From Hepsetus odoe (taxonomy: Eukaryota; Chordata; Actinopteri; Characiformes; Hepsetidae), in NCBI GenBank assembly GCA_017165825.1, contig CM029374.1, forward strand, positions 2,852,397-2,916,396: 64,000 nt of DNA. Reading direction: 5' to 3'. The notes beneath the pieces are model-generated. The model saw only the letters and a list, made by a program, of their open reading frames with translations, did not search any database and was not told where the DNA came from. Shown here piece after piece: positions 47,971 to 60,097 of the stretch; positions within the stretch are counted from its first letter, which is position 1, and every line of letters starts with the position of its first letter. The translations under genes were made by a program, and so were the position numbers.

Positions 47971-50282
47971 ACTCTTTTTCTTCAGAGCATGTCCCAGAAA
48001 AGAAAGCACCCAAGTCTTGTTTTTTTGTTCAAGTGCATAAAAATCTTAATTTCCTCTTTTTTTGGGACAACTGCTTCAGGTCTCTCTACAGCTACGTAAG
48101 TCAAATGTTGAAACACTCTCAATAAACCTGCCATTTAAGGCTGGGTCAGCATGATATTCAGTTTTCGTGATGAATTACATGGTAATATTTGTTTCTGAGC
48201 AGTAAATGAAGATAACTGGTCATCTGCATTTTTAATTAGATTTCACTGGATTTAGTGCCGTGCAGTGCATGAAATGTTGATGAAACACTGGTCCATATTT
48301 TTAGTGGTACTACTGGTTATTCTCTGGTTCAACATATCAAATCTCCACCAGAAATAAATGATTTATTCTTTTTTTTTTATATAGTATATATTTTATATAT
48401 GCGCAATATTATGGGCAGTATCAGAGAGGCAGGGTTGGGTTCATTTTAAATGGAAAGATTTTGGGATTGGTTTTGTTTCTGAGGAAGCATTTATCATTAA
48501 CATTAAAATGCATTAAGTTCTGAAGAAATGACTACTTCCTAACTAGGCTTTAATCTGAATAATCTTGGTAGCAACGAAGGTAATGAGCATTCTTGTTCAC
48601 TGAAGTGATGCATTATTATTTCCTCAAAAAGTGTAATTCCTGATTCTTTTCATACCATTCAATTTAGAATAAGCAAAAGATTTGAAAAGAAAAAAACAGC
48701 CCATCTTTCCTTCTCAACATTTATTTAGTCAAGAAATAACCAATGCCAGTGGATGTTAGAACAATTAATAGATATTTGTGCAAAAGGAACACCAAGACGT
48801 CTTTTAAAACAGCCATTAAATAGTCCAGAATTGAAAACCCTCTAAATCAGACAAACTACCACATTAAAATTCCTCCCAACGTTAAAGTATCATAGGGTTC
48901 TATCAGTATGAAACTAAATCACTTGCTCCTGTGCCAATGATGCTTGCTGGTTTAACGGACGAATTTATGAGATCCCCGTCGCTCAGAGCCCAGAAACATC
49001 AAAGGGTCAGCTGGAAATCATATGACATGATGCAGAACGATGAAATCGTTTCACAAACAGGAAGGTCTCGCCGTTCGCTCCGTCTAAAGTCATGTGAAAT
49101 AAACCCATGTATTTGTTTTGGTTGTCTCTTGGTGAGGCCAAGTTCTCGGCTCTATTTTTGCAAGGTGTTACACCACACAACTCATTAAATCACTTCCGAA
49201 AGTACTTCTGGATAAGAGGATGACACTCTGGCCTCGGGAAGAGGAGGATTCGCTGAAATACTTGACCATATAGGGGTCCAAAACAAGCGTTCTGTTAACA
49301 AACAGTGTACAGCGCAGCACTGCTTGACATTATTTTTATCCTGACAGATTTTTACTACAGGTCAGGGGCTGGATGATCCAGACCAACTTGCAAAATTTCA
49401 GGGCATTTTTTTTTTTTTTTAGCGAGGTAATGCTTTAAACAAGCAATTTCTTTGAGCTCTATTCTGCGTTCTATTTCCTGCATCTACCCCTCCAACTAGA
49501 ACTGCTTTAAAAATGTTTTAGGCCAAAACTTGGCCCTATGATTGGCAGATTGCAAGTTTTATCCCCAGTAACGCCTCACTTCCATCACTCAGCGCAAGGT
49601 TAACAAGCAGGGGCCATCTGTTTATAAGAGAATTGCCGGATTAAAATGATGCAATGGTGGTTCATGTGACTCAGAGGGAGAACGTAATGGAACAAGATCT
49701 AGATGGGACGAGTAACGGGAGACAAATCTTAATAATAGCATCCTGTAAGGAAGTTTTTAGTGACAATAAACGTCTGAGACGTTTCATTCCTACCCGTTAA
49801 ACTGAATGACATTTAAGGGCAGTAAAGTGGTCTGCACTGTTGCAGCAGAAAGGTTCTCGAGAGGTTTCCCCTCACAGGTGGACTGGAGATTTCCACCCAA
49901 GTGTGTCTGTGAGTCTGCCCTGCGAGAGGCCGACAACCTGTCCCGAGTGTTTCTCTATCTTTTGTCCTGGGACTGGGATCGCCTCCAGCACCCTCTCAAC
50001 CCTGCTCAGAAAATAAACATCTACCATCCATCAAATTTCAGGTCTTCACAGGCCTCAGCCAAGCTTCTGCAGCTGTGCACCTCTGGTTCCACATGCTGTG
50101 GGTGTTGTTTGAACCTTCTAGCTCTGAAACACAATATTTAGCTTTAGGAGAAACACTCCGAAGAGCATCGACAGGCCAACTTGGCACGTGAGGCCTAAAT
50201 ACAAGGCACTAGATGGAACGGTTTAGATATTTGCTTCTGTATATTCATGTGAAGCACTCTCTCACTGGCAGGCAGACAGACA

Positions 50283-50319
<37 letters not shown>

Positions 50320-50719
50320 CTTGTCGGGCCGAAGAGATTAAGACAAGAAACAGTCTTCATACACTCCTTCCAGACAAACAGAGATGGAGTGTGTGTCTCT
50401 GTGTATATAATTACAGGCTAATTCATCAGAAGGGCCTCTAGTGCCACAGTGTCTTTGGGCACATGTCCAATTCTGAACTGCGAATGAGCCGATTTGAACA
50501 GTTTCCTCCCATTATGAGATGAGAAGGAAAGTCAGGAAAAGGCACTGGAAAGAATGTGTGTGAGGACAAAAAAAACAAAAAAAAAACAAAGCATGGTAGG
50601 GTCCATCCGTGGTTCTTTCCTACATAAACAGACGGACAAACATACACACCCAGATTGAATTCAACATGGCATATATGATCAGAGATTGAAAGATGAACAC
50701 ACACAAGATTTAATCCAAA
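47971..50719. other. gene-free DNA downstream of hmgcl
   Basis: No exon-like sequence is recognised. The segment next to 50719 should contain the hmgcl 3' UTR on the minus strand. The (CA)n at 50283 lies in it. Confidence 0.5.
50283..50320. repeat. (CA)n microsatellite
   Basis: About 18 CA units preceded by GACAGACAGACA. Confidence 0.95.
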
Positions 50720-50824
50720 TTACAGTTTACAGGAAGCTTGTGCTACTTTGGAATTAGTCCTTCTGTTGAGCGAACGGCAGATATACGAGCCAGCATCCAT
50801 CAGTTTGGGTAGATCCACTCCCTG

Positions 50825-50866
<42 letters not shown>

Positions 50867-53800
50867 TAGTTAATCCTGATTAAAAGGGGCATGCAATGGA
50901 AAATCTCAAGTGATAGTGTGATTTAGTTCAAAACAAGGCTTCATTTCTGTTTGGGAACAAATCTGGCCACCTGGCAGGACTAAGTGAGGGCCATCAAACC
51001 AGCTAAAGTGGAGTTCATACCGGCATGTCAGACTAGGGTCCTTGTGAGCGAGAACATTGCAGAGATTAACGTTACTCCTCGCCTAACGCTCTGATTTCAA
51101 CTGGCCAATCAGCTCGCTAATTAGCTGAGTTGAGTGTTTAACGCGGAAGGAAGCTGAGCAGTCTGTCTCAGGTGTAGGAGTTTAAAACGAGAATGAATAT
51201 TCAATAAAGTTTGATAAAAAAATAGGGCTGCATAAAAGGAGCACTTTGATTTGCATGAATGAAAAATGGAAAAAGTGATTGCTCTGCTTAAAAGTTGCTT
51301 TCAAATTGAGGAATTAAATATATGGCCGTGTTCAAAACCACCCAAAGAATAGTTTCTGTGAATAAACAGCATCGGAGCTCAAACTGCACTCTGCTTGCTT
51401 TTTTTTTTTTGCGCATGGTTTACGGCAGTGAGAAATAAAACGGAAGAAAACTATCAGCTGCCATGTGCTGTAAATCAAGTCTTGCCCACCCTGCATGTGG
51501 TTTGAGTGACTGAGAACTTTTGGTGATTTATTTCAGAAACTATCTGCCTGACTACTGGTTTCTAATGCTGGTTGACGATGTTCTCTCACACCTTCCACAT
51601 TAAAAACGCCACTTTATGTAAATTGGTGTGTCCTGGCTTATCTGATCATGAGTGGACAGGTGTGAAGGGGACACAGTGCAGATGAGACACGTTTAAGGTG
51701 AAAATGCCTCCAGTTCTGTGCACTAAGAAGCCATTCTATTGACATCTTACAATTGTGATGACTATTGCTTTGTCTTTTGTCCCTTTTAAGAAGCTCAAAA
51801 GGAAGTAGTTGTTGTGTCATGTTTGCCTTCCTTGCTGAGGTTAAAATGACGGTAAAGTTAAAGAGTAGAACCACAGACAGGATGTTTCTGGCCCAAAGCA
51901 GTTTTACAAAAAGGGTGTTCTCAGAGCTTATAATAAATGTGTGGTGACACTGATTTTCCGTAATCTTCAAATATATATTTGTTTTTTTTTGCCACTCCAC
52001 GACTGTAAAGCTACTGAGCTACTATGTCCTTAACAATCGGACCAGAAGGAGCTGCAGGAGGAGCGAGACGCTGAAGAGGTGTGATGCAAATTTGGAAAAA
52101 CAATGAAATTTAAAGGATAATCTTTCAGACGAGGGGCTGCTGAACAGCACGACTGTCTTGTCAGTGACGATACAGGACAGGAGCGCACAACTGGTTTCAC
52201 TCCCTGCAGAGGACGGTCCTCCCTCTCCCCCTCATCACTCAGCACAATGATAGTCAGCTGATAAGACAGGAGTGGGATTTAATTTGTTAGCAACGCAACA
52301 GAATCGGCCGTTAGTCTCGTCGTGTTTACACCTTGACGAGCTGTGGTGGAACCTCATGTGATCCACATGACTTCACCCTCGGAGAGTGAGATTAGGGGAG
52401 CCCTAACTGAAAGGAGGTTCGAAACAGAAACACTAAAGGTGTGTATTTTGTGCACGGTCACAATCTACCCTGCACATACACGTGGTTATTTCTGTGCAAG
52501 CGGTGGCCAGTAAAAGTATAACCGTGTTTTTAATGGTCCATTTTTCCGTTCTTACAAAAGAAAAGAAAATTGTGAGAGTGATCTTTGCAAATCTCCTGCA
52601 AGTAATTGTAGTCAGTCTGAGCTGTTCATCTTACAGGATTTAAAAAGAATCATCCATGTCATTGTTTTGAGAAACTTTTGGCCTAAAAGGAGTCAAAAAG
52701 GTACCTAAAAAGTAACTTTTTTTTTTTTTTAAAAGGCTGTGTGTATCATCATCGGTATTAAACTGATCCTTTCCAAATTTATTGTATCTGTTAATTGGTT
52801 CATTTTATTTTATTAAATGATTCAAATGAAACCTCTCTCTGTTCTTTTTTTCCCCTGTTTTAATTCAAGTGTTCTAGATTTTTTTTAAATGTCAAATATC
52901 TGTCAGCCCCACCTCTCAGTGTGGAACATACCATTCAACTCAGAGCGGATTTCAAACTCTCACCGTTTGAATGCCGAGTCCGTGCAGCATGTACACCACA
53001 TCTTCTGTAGCCACGTTCCCAGAAGCCCCCTGGGCATAAGGGCAGCCGCCTAATCCAGCCACCGAGGAGTCCACAACGCTTATACCGTTCTACACAAGAG
53101 CAGAGATTTGATTTAGATTCAAACATAAAGGCAGAAAAAGTTTTAAAGAGCAAATGCTTTCTGTATAAAGTCTTTAAAAATTCTCATTAAACTTCCCATC
53201 AAACTGTGGCGGAAATGATCATCACACGTCCCTCTCTTTGCTTCTTGCACTTTGTCAGAATGTCTGCCTTTGAAAACTTTTTGGACTATTTAAAAAAATA
53301 TCCTTCCAAGCATGATTTCTGACCTGCAGGGCTACCAGGATGTTTGCGAGTGCTTGGCCATAAGTGTCATGGCAGTGCACGGCCAGGGCCTGGACGGGCA
53401 CCTCCTTCTTCACCGCCTCCAGCATCTCCACCATGCCGCCCGGGGTGCCCACACCGATGGTGTCACCCAGAGAGATCTCATAGCAACCCATGGAGTACAA
53501 TCGCTTAGCAACCTCGGCCACTTTCAGTGTGGATACCTTGCCTTCATATGGGCATCCGAGAACGCAAGACACATACCTGCAAGAAGGAAACACAAAACGA
53601 CAGAAGTAGCTGTGAAAACACAGCCAGGGCTGAGAGCAGTTCCGCTAAATTGACAGTGCGATTCTAAACAGGCCCTCGGTTTGCCAAAAAAAACAAAAAA
53701 ACAATCCCTTCCCTGTTCCTTGCAAATCCATGTTATAATATGAGTCTGACTAGAGACAGTATCCAATCTTAGACATGTCACTTGAAGATCTGGCACCACT

Positions 53801-56800
53801 TGGAGGAGTTAATTTAATTTTTTTGGCATCGTTTCTGTGATTTTAATCCCCTGCAAGTGAACACTTCAATCATCTAAACAACAAATTCAACTAAAGACTT
53901 TTTAAGAACTGAGACCTTTTAAGGCATTTTTTAAAAAAAAAGTAAAAAGGACTGAAAGAAAGTTCACAGAATTCCTTAAAGTAAAAAGTAAAGAATGAAT
54001 GAAAGCATTCATAGGACTCGTGCCTTTGACCCGATGATTCTGATTTGAGCGCTTTCCAAACCTGCTGTTCTCCAGACAGATCTCACGGAGCTTATTCACA
54101 CGAGATGAGATTATTACTTAACTTTAACTTAGCAAGTATAGAAGCAGCTATTTTTAGGAGAGGAGCCACATCACCCCAAACACCAGACACAACAGCTGGG
54201 TGTGCTGCCATAAATCTGACCACACTTGACAGTCAAATTAGATCTTCTTGAGGGCAGGCTGCTGTAGTTAACTTCCTGATCCAATCCCATTTTTAGATCC
54301 GAAACGCATTTAAGACTTTTTTAAAGCATGAAGTTCAGATTGTTGAAGGTTTTAAGACTTCATGAAGCATGCAATTCAGATTCCTTAAGTTTTGTTCATT
54401 GTGCAGTGACCATGTTTGCTTAAACAGATCTCATTATCATGTCAATAAAAAACGGTTGATTTTAAGGAATGCCCAAACGAATGCTAATGATAGTAGACAT
54501 CAGTCTTAATAAAGCATGGATGAGTGGCAGGATGGAGGAAATGTAATGATGGGGGGGGAAGGCATCCATACATTAGACAGACGCTCCCATTTCTGCGATT
54601 CATGAGACTTCTTATCCACAAATTATGTTACAGACACCCAAAAATGTCGTCACTCCTTCTCACCCTGGAAAACAAATTCGGTCTGTAAAGCGCAGACGTG
54701 ATTGGCCGTTTAAACCTGGTACCATTTAAATTCACTCATAGCCTCAAAACGAACGGCTAAATAGTGCTGAGAGTGAATTCTAATCTTTCGTTAGTGTGTT
54801 TAGTTTCTAGCTGCCCTGTACGCCTCACCCTCTCACAGATATTCCTTCCTGTTTGGCTGCTTTCATCACCTCCTCAAACCTCTGCAGACTCTCCTCCACT
54901 GAGCAGTTAATGTTCTTCTTGCTGAAAAGCTCAGAAGCCGCACCGAATATCGCCACCTCCTTCGCCCCGGCCGTCACCTGAGAGACAGAAAGAAAATTTC
55001 TCTTTTCTAACATCTAACATATCATATCCGTGAACTTATGGTTGCAGCGGGGTTCGATCCCCAGGACCGGCAGGGAAAAATACAGGCGGGGTGAGCGGGT
55101 GAACGTCGCTTTCCCAGTCCTGCGTGCCTTAGCATCCATTTTCAATAAATTTACATCGTGTGAAAATTTCCTATTGACTATAGAATTGGTCCAGTGTTAC
55201 TTTTTCCTACTTACTTACTTAGATTTTTTTAAAATGACCTATAATTATAAATGTATGCGATTTAAAAAAAAATGTTTTCTGTCGATTATTATCCATTTGG
55301 AGATACAAGGCTTTGGTTCCACCAACAACAAAAAAAAAAAAAAAAGTAACATTTACAAAAATTAACACATTAAAATGTATGTATCTACAGCACACACAAC
55401 ATGAATAATCCATTTATAAAAGAAACAAACAGCATAAACAGACGCTGCTAGGCCTCACTGGATTCACTTCTGAAGACGAACTTGTTTGGTTACCCAGTAA
55501 AGTATGTTGTTATAGAGTGATCGTAAAGTAGGGCACTGCGGTTCCACTCTCTTAGTTCCACTTTCACTCTGGAGAACATGAAGGTGCTGTGGAGCAAACG
55601 TCTGTCTAACAAACAGTTTCTGATCAGCTAACGCAGATATTCTGTTTAAATCTGACTGGAGGGTTTACAGGCTACAGTACATACAGCCGCTCTGTAGCCC
55701 TTCAGGTTGGGCGCCAGTACTGGATAATTAACCCCCGGCTTCCTGTAGATACCACGCATCACTTCCTGCTGATCAGCCATCTGTGAAAGGAAAAAATACA
55801 AAGCAAGCTCATGAAAAATGACCAACTTTATTACAAAATTACAAAAAGAGACATGAAGCCACTTGTTCTTCTCTGGTGCCTTTCTCTGAGGCAGTGGTGT
55901 CCTAGTGTTTAAGGACCAGGCCCCAGGATCAGAAGATCGTGGGTTCAAACCCCAGGCCAGCAGGTTGCCCTGAGGTACCCTTGAGCAAGGTACCGTCCCT
56001 GTCACTGCTCCCTGGGCGCTTTCAATAGCAGCCCCCTGCTGCATGTGTTTGTGTGTATGCGTGAAAAGCAGAGGTGTAATTTCATTGTGGTTCACGAAAC
56101 AAGAATGTTCACTTTCACTTTACTGAACCCTCGAGTACTGGCGAGCACCAGTACCGATGCATAATTTCCTTTTTAAAAATGGCTAATTTTTCACTTTTTA
56201 TTTATTTACTCTTTAAACTGAAGCAATTTACATCAGACAAGCATCTAAAAGTACGTCTTCATGCCAAACACAGTCACTGAAACCTGCGCCCAATACCTGG
56301 GCCAGCAGCAGCTGTATTTCTCTATTGTCGCCACAAGAGGGCGCCATTCAGCAGGAACAAATTACACAAGATTATTTGCACCAAGGACCTGTAGCAGTAA
56401 TGGGGATGGTTCCTTGGGGACGGAAGCTTGCTCAAAGGTTGCTCATGGCAGCCTACTGGAAGGGAATCGAACCAACGACTTTCCAAACCTGAGCCCAGTC
56501 CCTAAACACTAGACCACCGCTGCACTGAGACAACTGAGAAATAATGTCTTATAAACAGGACAGTGTGCATGCGACCTTGTAGTCCTCTCCTAAATAAATT
56601 CAACATACCGTCACTAAACGACTCTCACCTGAGGGACCCATTTAGGCGAAACGAAACTCGTGGCCTCGATGACAGGAAGTCCTGCCTCAGACAGCATGTC
56701 AATCAGACGAATCTTCACCTCGGCCGGGACGACGGTCTGCAAGAGTAAAGAGAAAAAAAATGTCACATGAAAAGATTTTGAACAGAAGAGATTTTGGGCC

Positions 56801-58268
56801 ATTTCAATTGGACAAATCAGAGCTTTTTTTGCTTATTATTCTTCTTCATGCAAAAAAAAGGATAAAATGACAATGCCAAGGTGTAAACCAGGTGTGTCTG
56901 AGCAGGGAAATTGCCAAACTATAGTGGACATCAGTCCTCCAGGACCCTGGCTTTACGTGGGCAATGCTGCTTCCATGACAAAAAGTGAACGAATAAAAAA
57001 ACATTGATAAAGACCAGTGAAAATTCCACTCTTTCAAACTATAATTTTGATATTTTAATGATTCACTGATCAGGTTCCATCTTGTCAACACAGCAGCTGG
57101 GCTTCAGCCTGACTGTGAACACACTGTGGATTTATGTATGTTAAATGCACACCTAGTGGATTTATTTTAAACCGCAGGAAAGGACAAAGTGAAAGTGACT
57201 ACCCTTAGCATTGTGAAACGCAGCACAGCACAACGAAATTCAACTTCTGCGTTTCACCCATACGCACACGTGCAGCAGGGGGCAGCTATTTAGAGCGCCC
57301 GAGGAGCAGCGAAGGGGACGGTACCTTGCTCAAGGGTACTTCAGGGCAACGTACTGGTCTGGGTTTCAAACCCACGACCTTCTGATAGTGGGATCCACTC
57401 CCTAAACTCTAGACCACCGCTGCCTAAGCAGTCCTATAAATATCCTAAAAATAAAACATAACCTTTTCGTTCTGAAGTCCATCTCTGGGTCCCACTTCCA
57501 CGATCTTCACCCTTTCTGGAAGAGGCTTTGTGGCAGACAAGCTGACCTATTAAAGCGCACGCGCGCACACACACACGCACACACATACACACACACACAC
57601 GCCAATTAAATAAACACTTTTTACTAAGAGAGAGCACAACAATTATAATGCAGACAATCAAGAGACAATGAACAGATGGTCTCATTTGGAAAATCTAGAT
57701 GCCCTTATGGGATATCTACATTATGAATCTGCAGGAATTTTTTAAATATGTCCTCCTATGCTCGAGATCTCTCACCTCTCACTTTCAACATTTTAAGAAA
57801 TCTCAAGATATAAGAAAAGAGTTGGAGGGGGGCTTTTATTTTGTAAATTCACATCGGCGAACGCGAAACGTTTGGCTCACGCTGTTGCTTGGTAACTTGC
57901 CGTCAGTATACATCATGGGTATTGTAGTTTTTATCAAGGCCGCTCCGCGTTCACTGCGAGGAAAAGTCTCACTTTGAAAACTACAACTGAAAAGAAAGTC
58001 CGACCCGACCCAGCGACTTCTGATGAAACGGTGCAGATGATTTATTTCGCCCAGCTCAATTTCTAATGTATTTGAAGAATAAATAAATAAATTGTAAATA
58101 TTAGAGTTCATCGCTCAGCAAAGACAGGCGAATGACCACATCGTTCAAGGATCAAGCGGACAATATGGATGGACTCACAGCCTTTACCGCAGAACTGAAG
58201 GCCAGAGACCGGGGACACACAGCTGGACCCAAAGAGCAGGGGACAAACCTCCTCAGCACGGCTGCCAT
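50720..58268 (-). CDS. hmgcl: hydroxymethylglutaryl-CoA lyase, eight exons
   Basis: Cleaves HMG-CoA to acetoacetate and acetyl-CoA, the last step of leucine breakdown and of ketogenesis, in mitochondria. Minus-strand exons: 58268-58188, 57546-57463, 56736-56629, 55780-55685, 54977-54829, 53576-53324, 53089-52964, 50821-50720. All GT/AG with matching phases, giving 332 aa (human 325, offset 7 at the N-terminus). The start MAAVLRRFVPCSLGPAV looks like a mitochondrial presequence. Catalytic and metal-binding residues are present: VEVGPRDGLQNEK (R48, D49), LAVHCHDTYGQA (H240, H242) and the active-site Cys273 in GLGGCPYAQGASGN. The HMG-CoA lyase signature ATSFVSPKWVPQ is intact. It ends in CKL, the peroxisomal-targeting tripeptide also found in human HMGCL. 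Intron 7 is 2.1 kb and ends in a (TG)n run beside the last exon. Intron 1 holds a promoter-like motif block. Confidence 0.97.
50825..50864. repeat. (CA)n microsatellite at hmgcl last-exon acceptor
   Basis: About 19 CA units on the plus strand, hence (TG)n on the gene strand. It is separated from exon 8 (upper end 50821) only by GGCAG. It takes the place of the polypyrimidine tract. Confidence 0.95.
55036..55125 (+). mobile_element. third-family SINE fragment
   Basis: TTGCAGCGGGGTTCGATCCCCAGGACCGGCAGG followed by GGTGAGCGGGTGAACG parallels the element at 31.9 kb. It lies in hmgcl intron 4. Confidence 0.55.
55886..56122 (+). mobile_element. tRNA-derived SINE copy 7
   Basis: Full-length: GGCAGTGGTGTCCTAGTGTTTAAGG, GGGTTCAAACCCCAGG, CCCTTGAGCAAGGTACCG, ending GGTTCACGAAACAAGAATG. 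It lies in hmgcl intron 3. Confidence 0.88.
56385..56526 (-). mobile_element. tRNA-derived SINE copy 8, head part
   Basis: The inverse B box (GAATCGAACCAACGAC) and inverse A box (ACACTAGACCACCGCTGC) are preserved. The body is shortened. It faces copy 7 in the opposite direction, 260 bp away, in the same hmgcl intron. Confidence 0.75.
57187..57428 (-). mobile_element. tRNA-derived SINE copy 9
   Basis: Full reverse copy from AAAGTGAAAGTGACTACC to CTCTAGACCACCGCTGCC, with TTGCTCAAGGGTACTTCAGG inside. It ends about 35 bp from hmgcl exon 2, in intron 2. Confidence 0.88.
57850..57990. promoter_or_regulatory. promoter-type motif block inside hmgcl intron 1
   Basis: A CpG-bearing stretch contains an X-box-like GTTGCTTGGTAAC (57884-57896). 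On the minus strand it has ACTACAATACCCATGATG (about 57912-57929), which fits the ACTAYRnnnCCCR/ZNF143-type element usually found close to start sites. The annotated start codon lies about 300 bp upstream in transcription direction. The block could serve hmgcl as a downstream element or be another start. Confidence 0.45.
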
Positions 58269-58484
58269 GTCCACACTTTCTGTTTACACATAGATTGAGA
58301 GAAAGGGATCAGTAGAGAGAGTGAGCCCCCTGCTGGTGTGGAGAACACGAGCGCTCCTCCAGCTTTCTTCTTAGGAAGGGGTTTCACAAAACAGGAAAAC
58401 ATCAGCCAGAAGCGTGCTTAATATATCAGTCTAATCACTCACACAACATTTTCATGCTTTTCAGTTTATCCACAGGGAGGCAAT

Positions 58485-59140
58485 TAAAGGCCCTGCACCT
58501 TCCATATCAGTCAGAACACCTGATACATATTGCACTGCCAAAAAGTTCTGATCCATCATGGCATGGACCGCACAAGACATCCAAAGGTGTTCTGCAGATC
58601 TGGACCAAGATCTAGCAATTGTCCAGTAAGCTGTGAGGAAGGTCGTCCACGGCACATCCCACATGTGCTTGACTGGACTGAGATCTGGAGAATTCAGAGG
58701 AACACCCTGGGCTCTTAGTTAATCGACCCCTTTCTGACCGTGTTTGCAGGGCATGGAGAGCCCACTGCCATGTGGGAATAACACGGAGGGGTAATGGTGG
58801 CCTAGTTGTTAGGGACTGACCCCATGAAAGAAATATCATGGGTTCGAGTCCCAGATCAATAGGGTACCCTGAGGTTCTCTTGAGCAAGGTACCGTCCACA
58901 ACACTGCTCCCCAGATGTATGGGTGCCCTCTTGCTGCACGGTGTAGGTTAAACGTAGAGAAGCATTTCATTTCGGTTCACCGTGTGCCGTGTTGTGGATG
59001 TTTACATTGGAAAATTGTCACTTTCAAGTGCCGCAATGTTTGTTGGGTGTCAAAGTAACATTTGCATGATTGCAGGACACACGGTTCCCCAGCAGATAAC
59101 TGCCCAGAGCATCGAACAGCCTCCCATAGTGTATTCTGAG
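58485..59140 (-). mobile_element. Tc1-like transposase relic split by a SINE
   Basis: Left piece (58490-58790): TTCTGATCCATCATGGCATGG, CACATCCCACATGTGCTTGA, GACTGAGATCTGGAGAATTC. Right piece (59035-59140): GGGTGTCAAAGTAACATTTGC and GTTCCCCAGCAGATAACTGCCC. Together they are the reverse of the C-terminal half of a common fish Tc1-type transposase, interrupted by the SINE at 58792-59030. Family recognised from memory; many stops. Confidence 0.6.
58792..59030 (+). mobile_element. tRNA-derived SINE copy 10, nested
   Basis: GGGGTAATGGTGGCCTAGTTG, GGGTTCGAGTCCC, CTTGAGCAAGGTACCG, then TCACCGTGTGCCGTGTTG. It is inserted within the Tc1-like relic, so it moved after that element died. Confidence 0.88.
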
Positions 59141-59142
59141 GA

Positions 59143-59358
59143 AAGTGAAAGTGACATCACAGCAGACACTGAACCACAATGTAATGCATCTCCACTTTCA
59201 TCTCATAAACACAGTGCAGCAGTGGACAGCAATACCCAGCTTCCAGGGAGCAGTGATGGTCCCTTGCTCACTGGTATCTCAGGGTAACCTATTGGTCTGG
59301 GATTCCCAGAACCGTCTGATTATGGATTCTAGTCACAAACACTAGGCAGCCACTGCCA
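59143..59358 (-). mobile_element. tRNA-derived SINE copy 11
   Basis: Reverse copy from AAAGTGAAAGTGACATCAC to CACTAGGCAGCCACTGCC, with CAGGGAGCAGTGATGGTCCC inside. It faces copy 10 about 110 bp away. Confidence 0.82.
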
Positions 59359-60097
59359 CTTGTCTGTCTTTTCCCAAATGAGTGGCAGTGATTTTAATGT
59401 CTGATTGGTGTTCACTTTACTGTTTCTCATCCCCCTGTTCATCCATGGTCAGGACACCACGGGAGCACCAGTGAGCAGGTATTAATAAAAAAAATCTTCT
59501 GTATGTCATTTAATCCAGGTTTAATTTAGAGGTATACCAAAAGCGAGAATAAATGTATATACTTTATTTAAAAAAGTAAAAATATAATAAATTAGCATGA
59601 TAATGGTCTTAGTGATCAAGGAAAGTAATGACAAAGATACATGAGTGCAAAGCTGATTTCCACAAAACTGAAAAATGACACTTCATGATGCTCATAAAAA
59701 TGACGTTTGATTGTTCGATGATGAAACATAAATATTGACACTTTCCCTCTCGGTCACATTCATGAGAATCTTCATAAGGAGCTCGATTTTTTGGCAAAGT
59801 AAGGATTCGGTTCAGATGAAACGAGCAAGTTCAAGCATATACTTGTTCAAACTGCAGGGAATAACGGAAATATTTTGCAAAATATAGCATTGCAGGATCA
59901 TCTGTTCCATATTACCAACAGTAAATAATTATAATTTAAGCAACTGTATTGAAATAACCTATTTACATCATTTTATATTACATTTATACAGTTCTATCAT
60001 TATAGATCTCTTTTACACCGTTTTCAAAACGTAAATGCCTTCTCTTTGATTAAAATAGGCAAGTTTCTAAAGACACACACACACACACACACACTCT
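59359..60097 (-). other. zbtb8a 3' UTR, probable
   Basis: Minus-strand sequence after the zbtb8a stop. A (TG)n run begins within a few bases of the stop codon (60071-60095). A minus-strand AATAAA at about 59564-59570 could be the polyadenylation signal. Confidence 0.45.
60071..60095. repeat. (CA)n microsatellite directly after the zbtb8a stop
   Basis: About 12 CA units on the plus strand, (TG)n in the gene's 3' UTR, starting within a few nucleotides of the stop codon. Confidence 0.9.
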
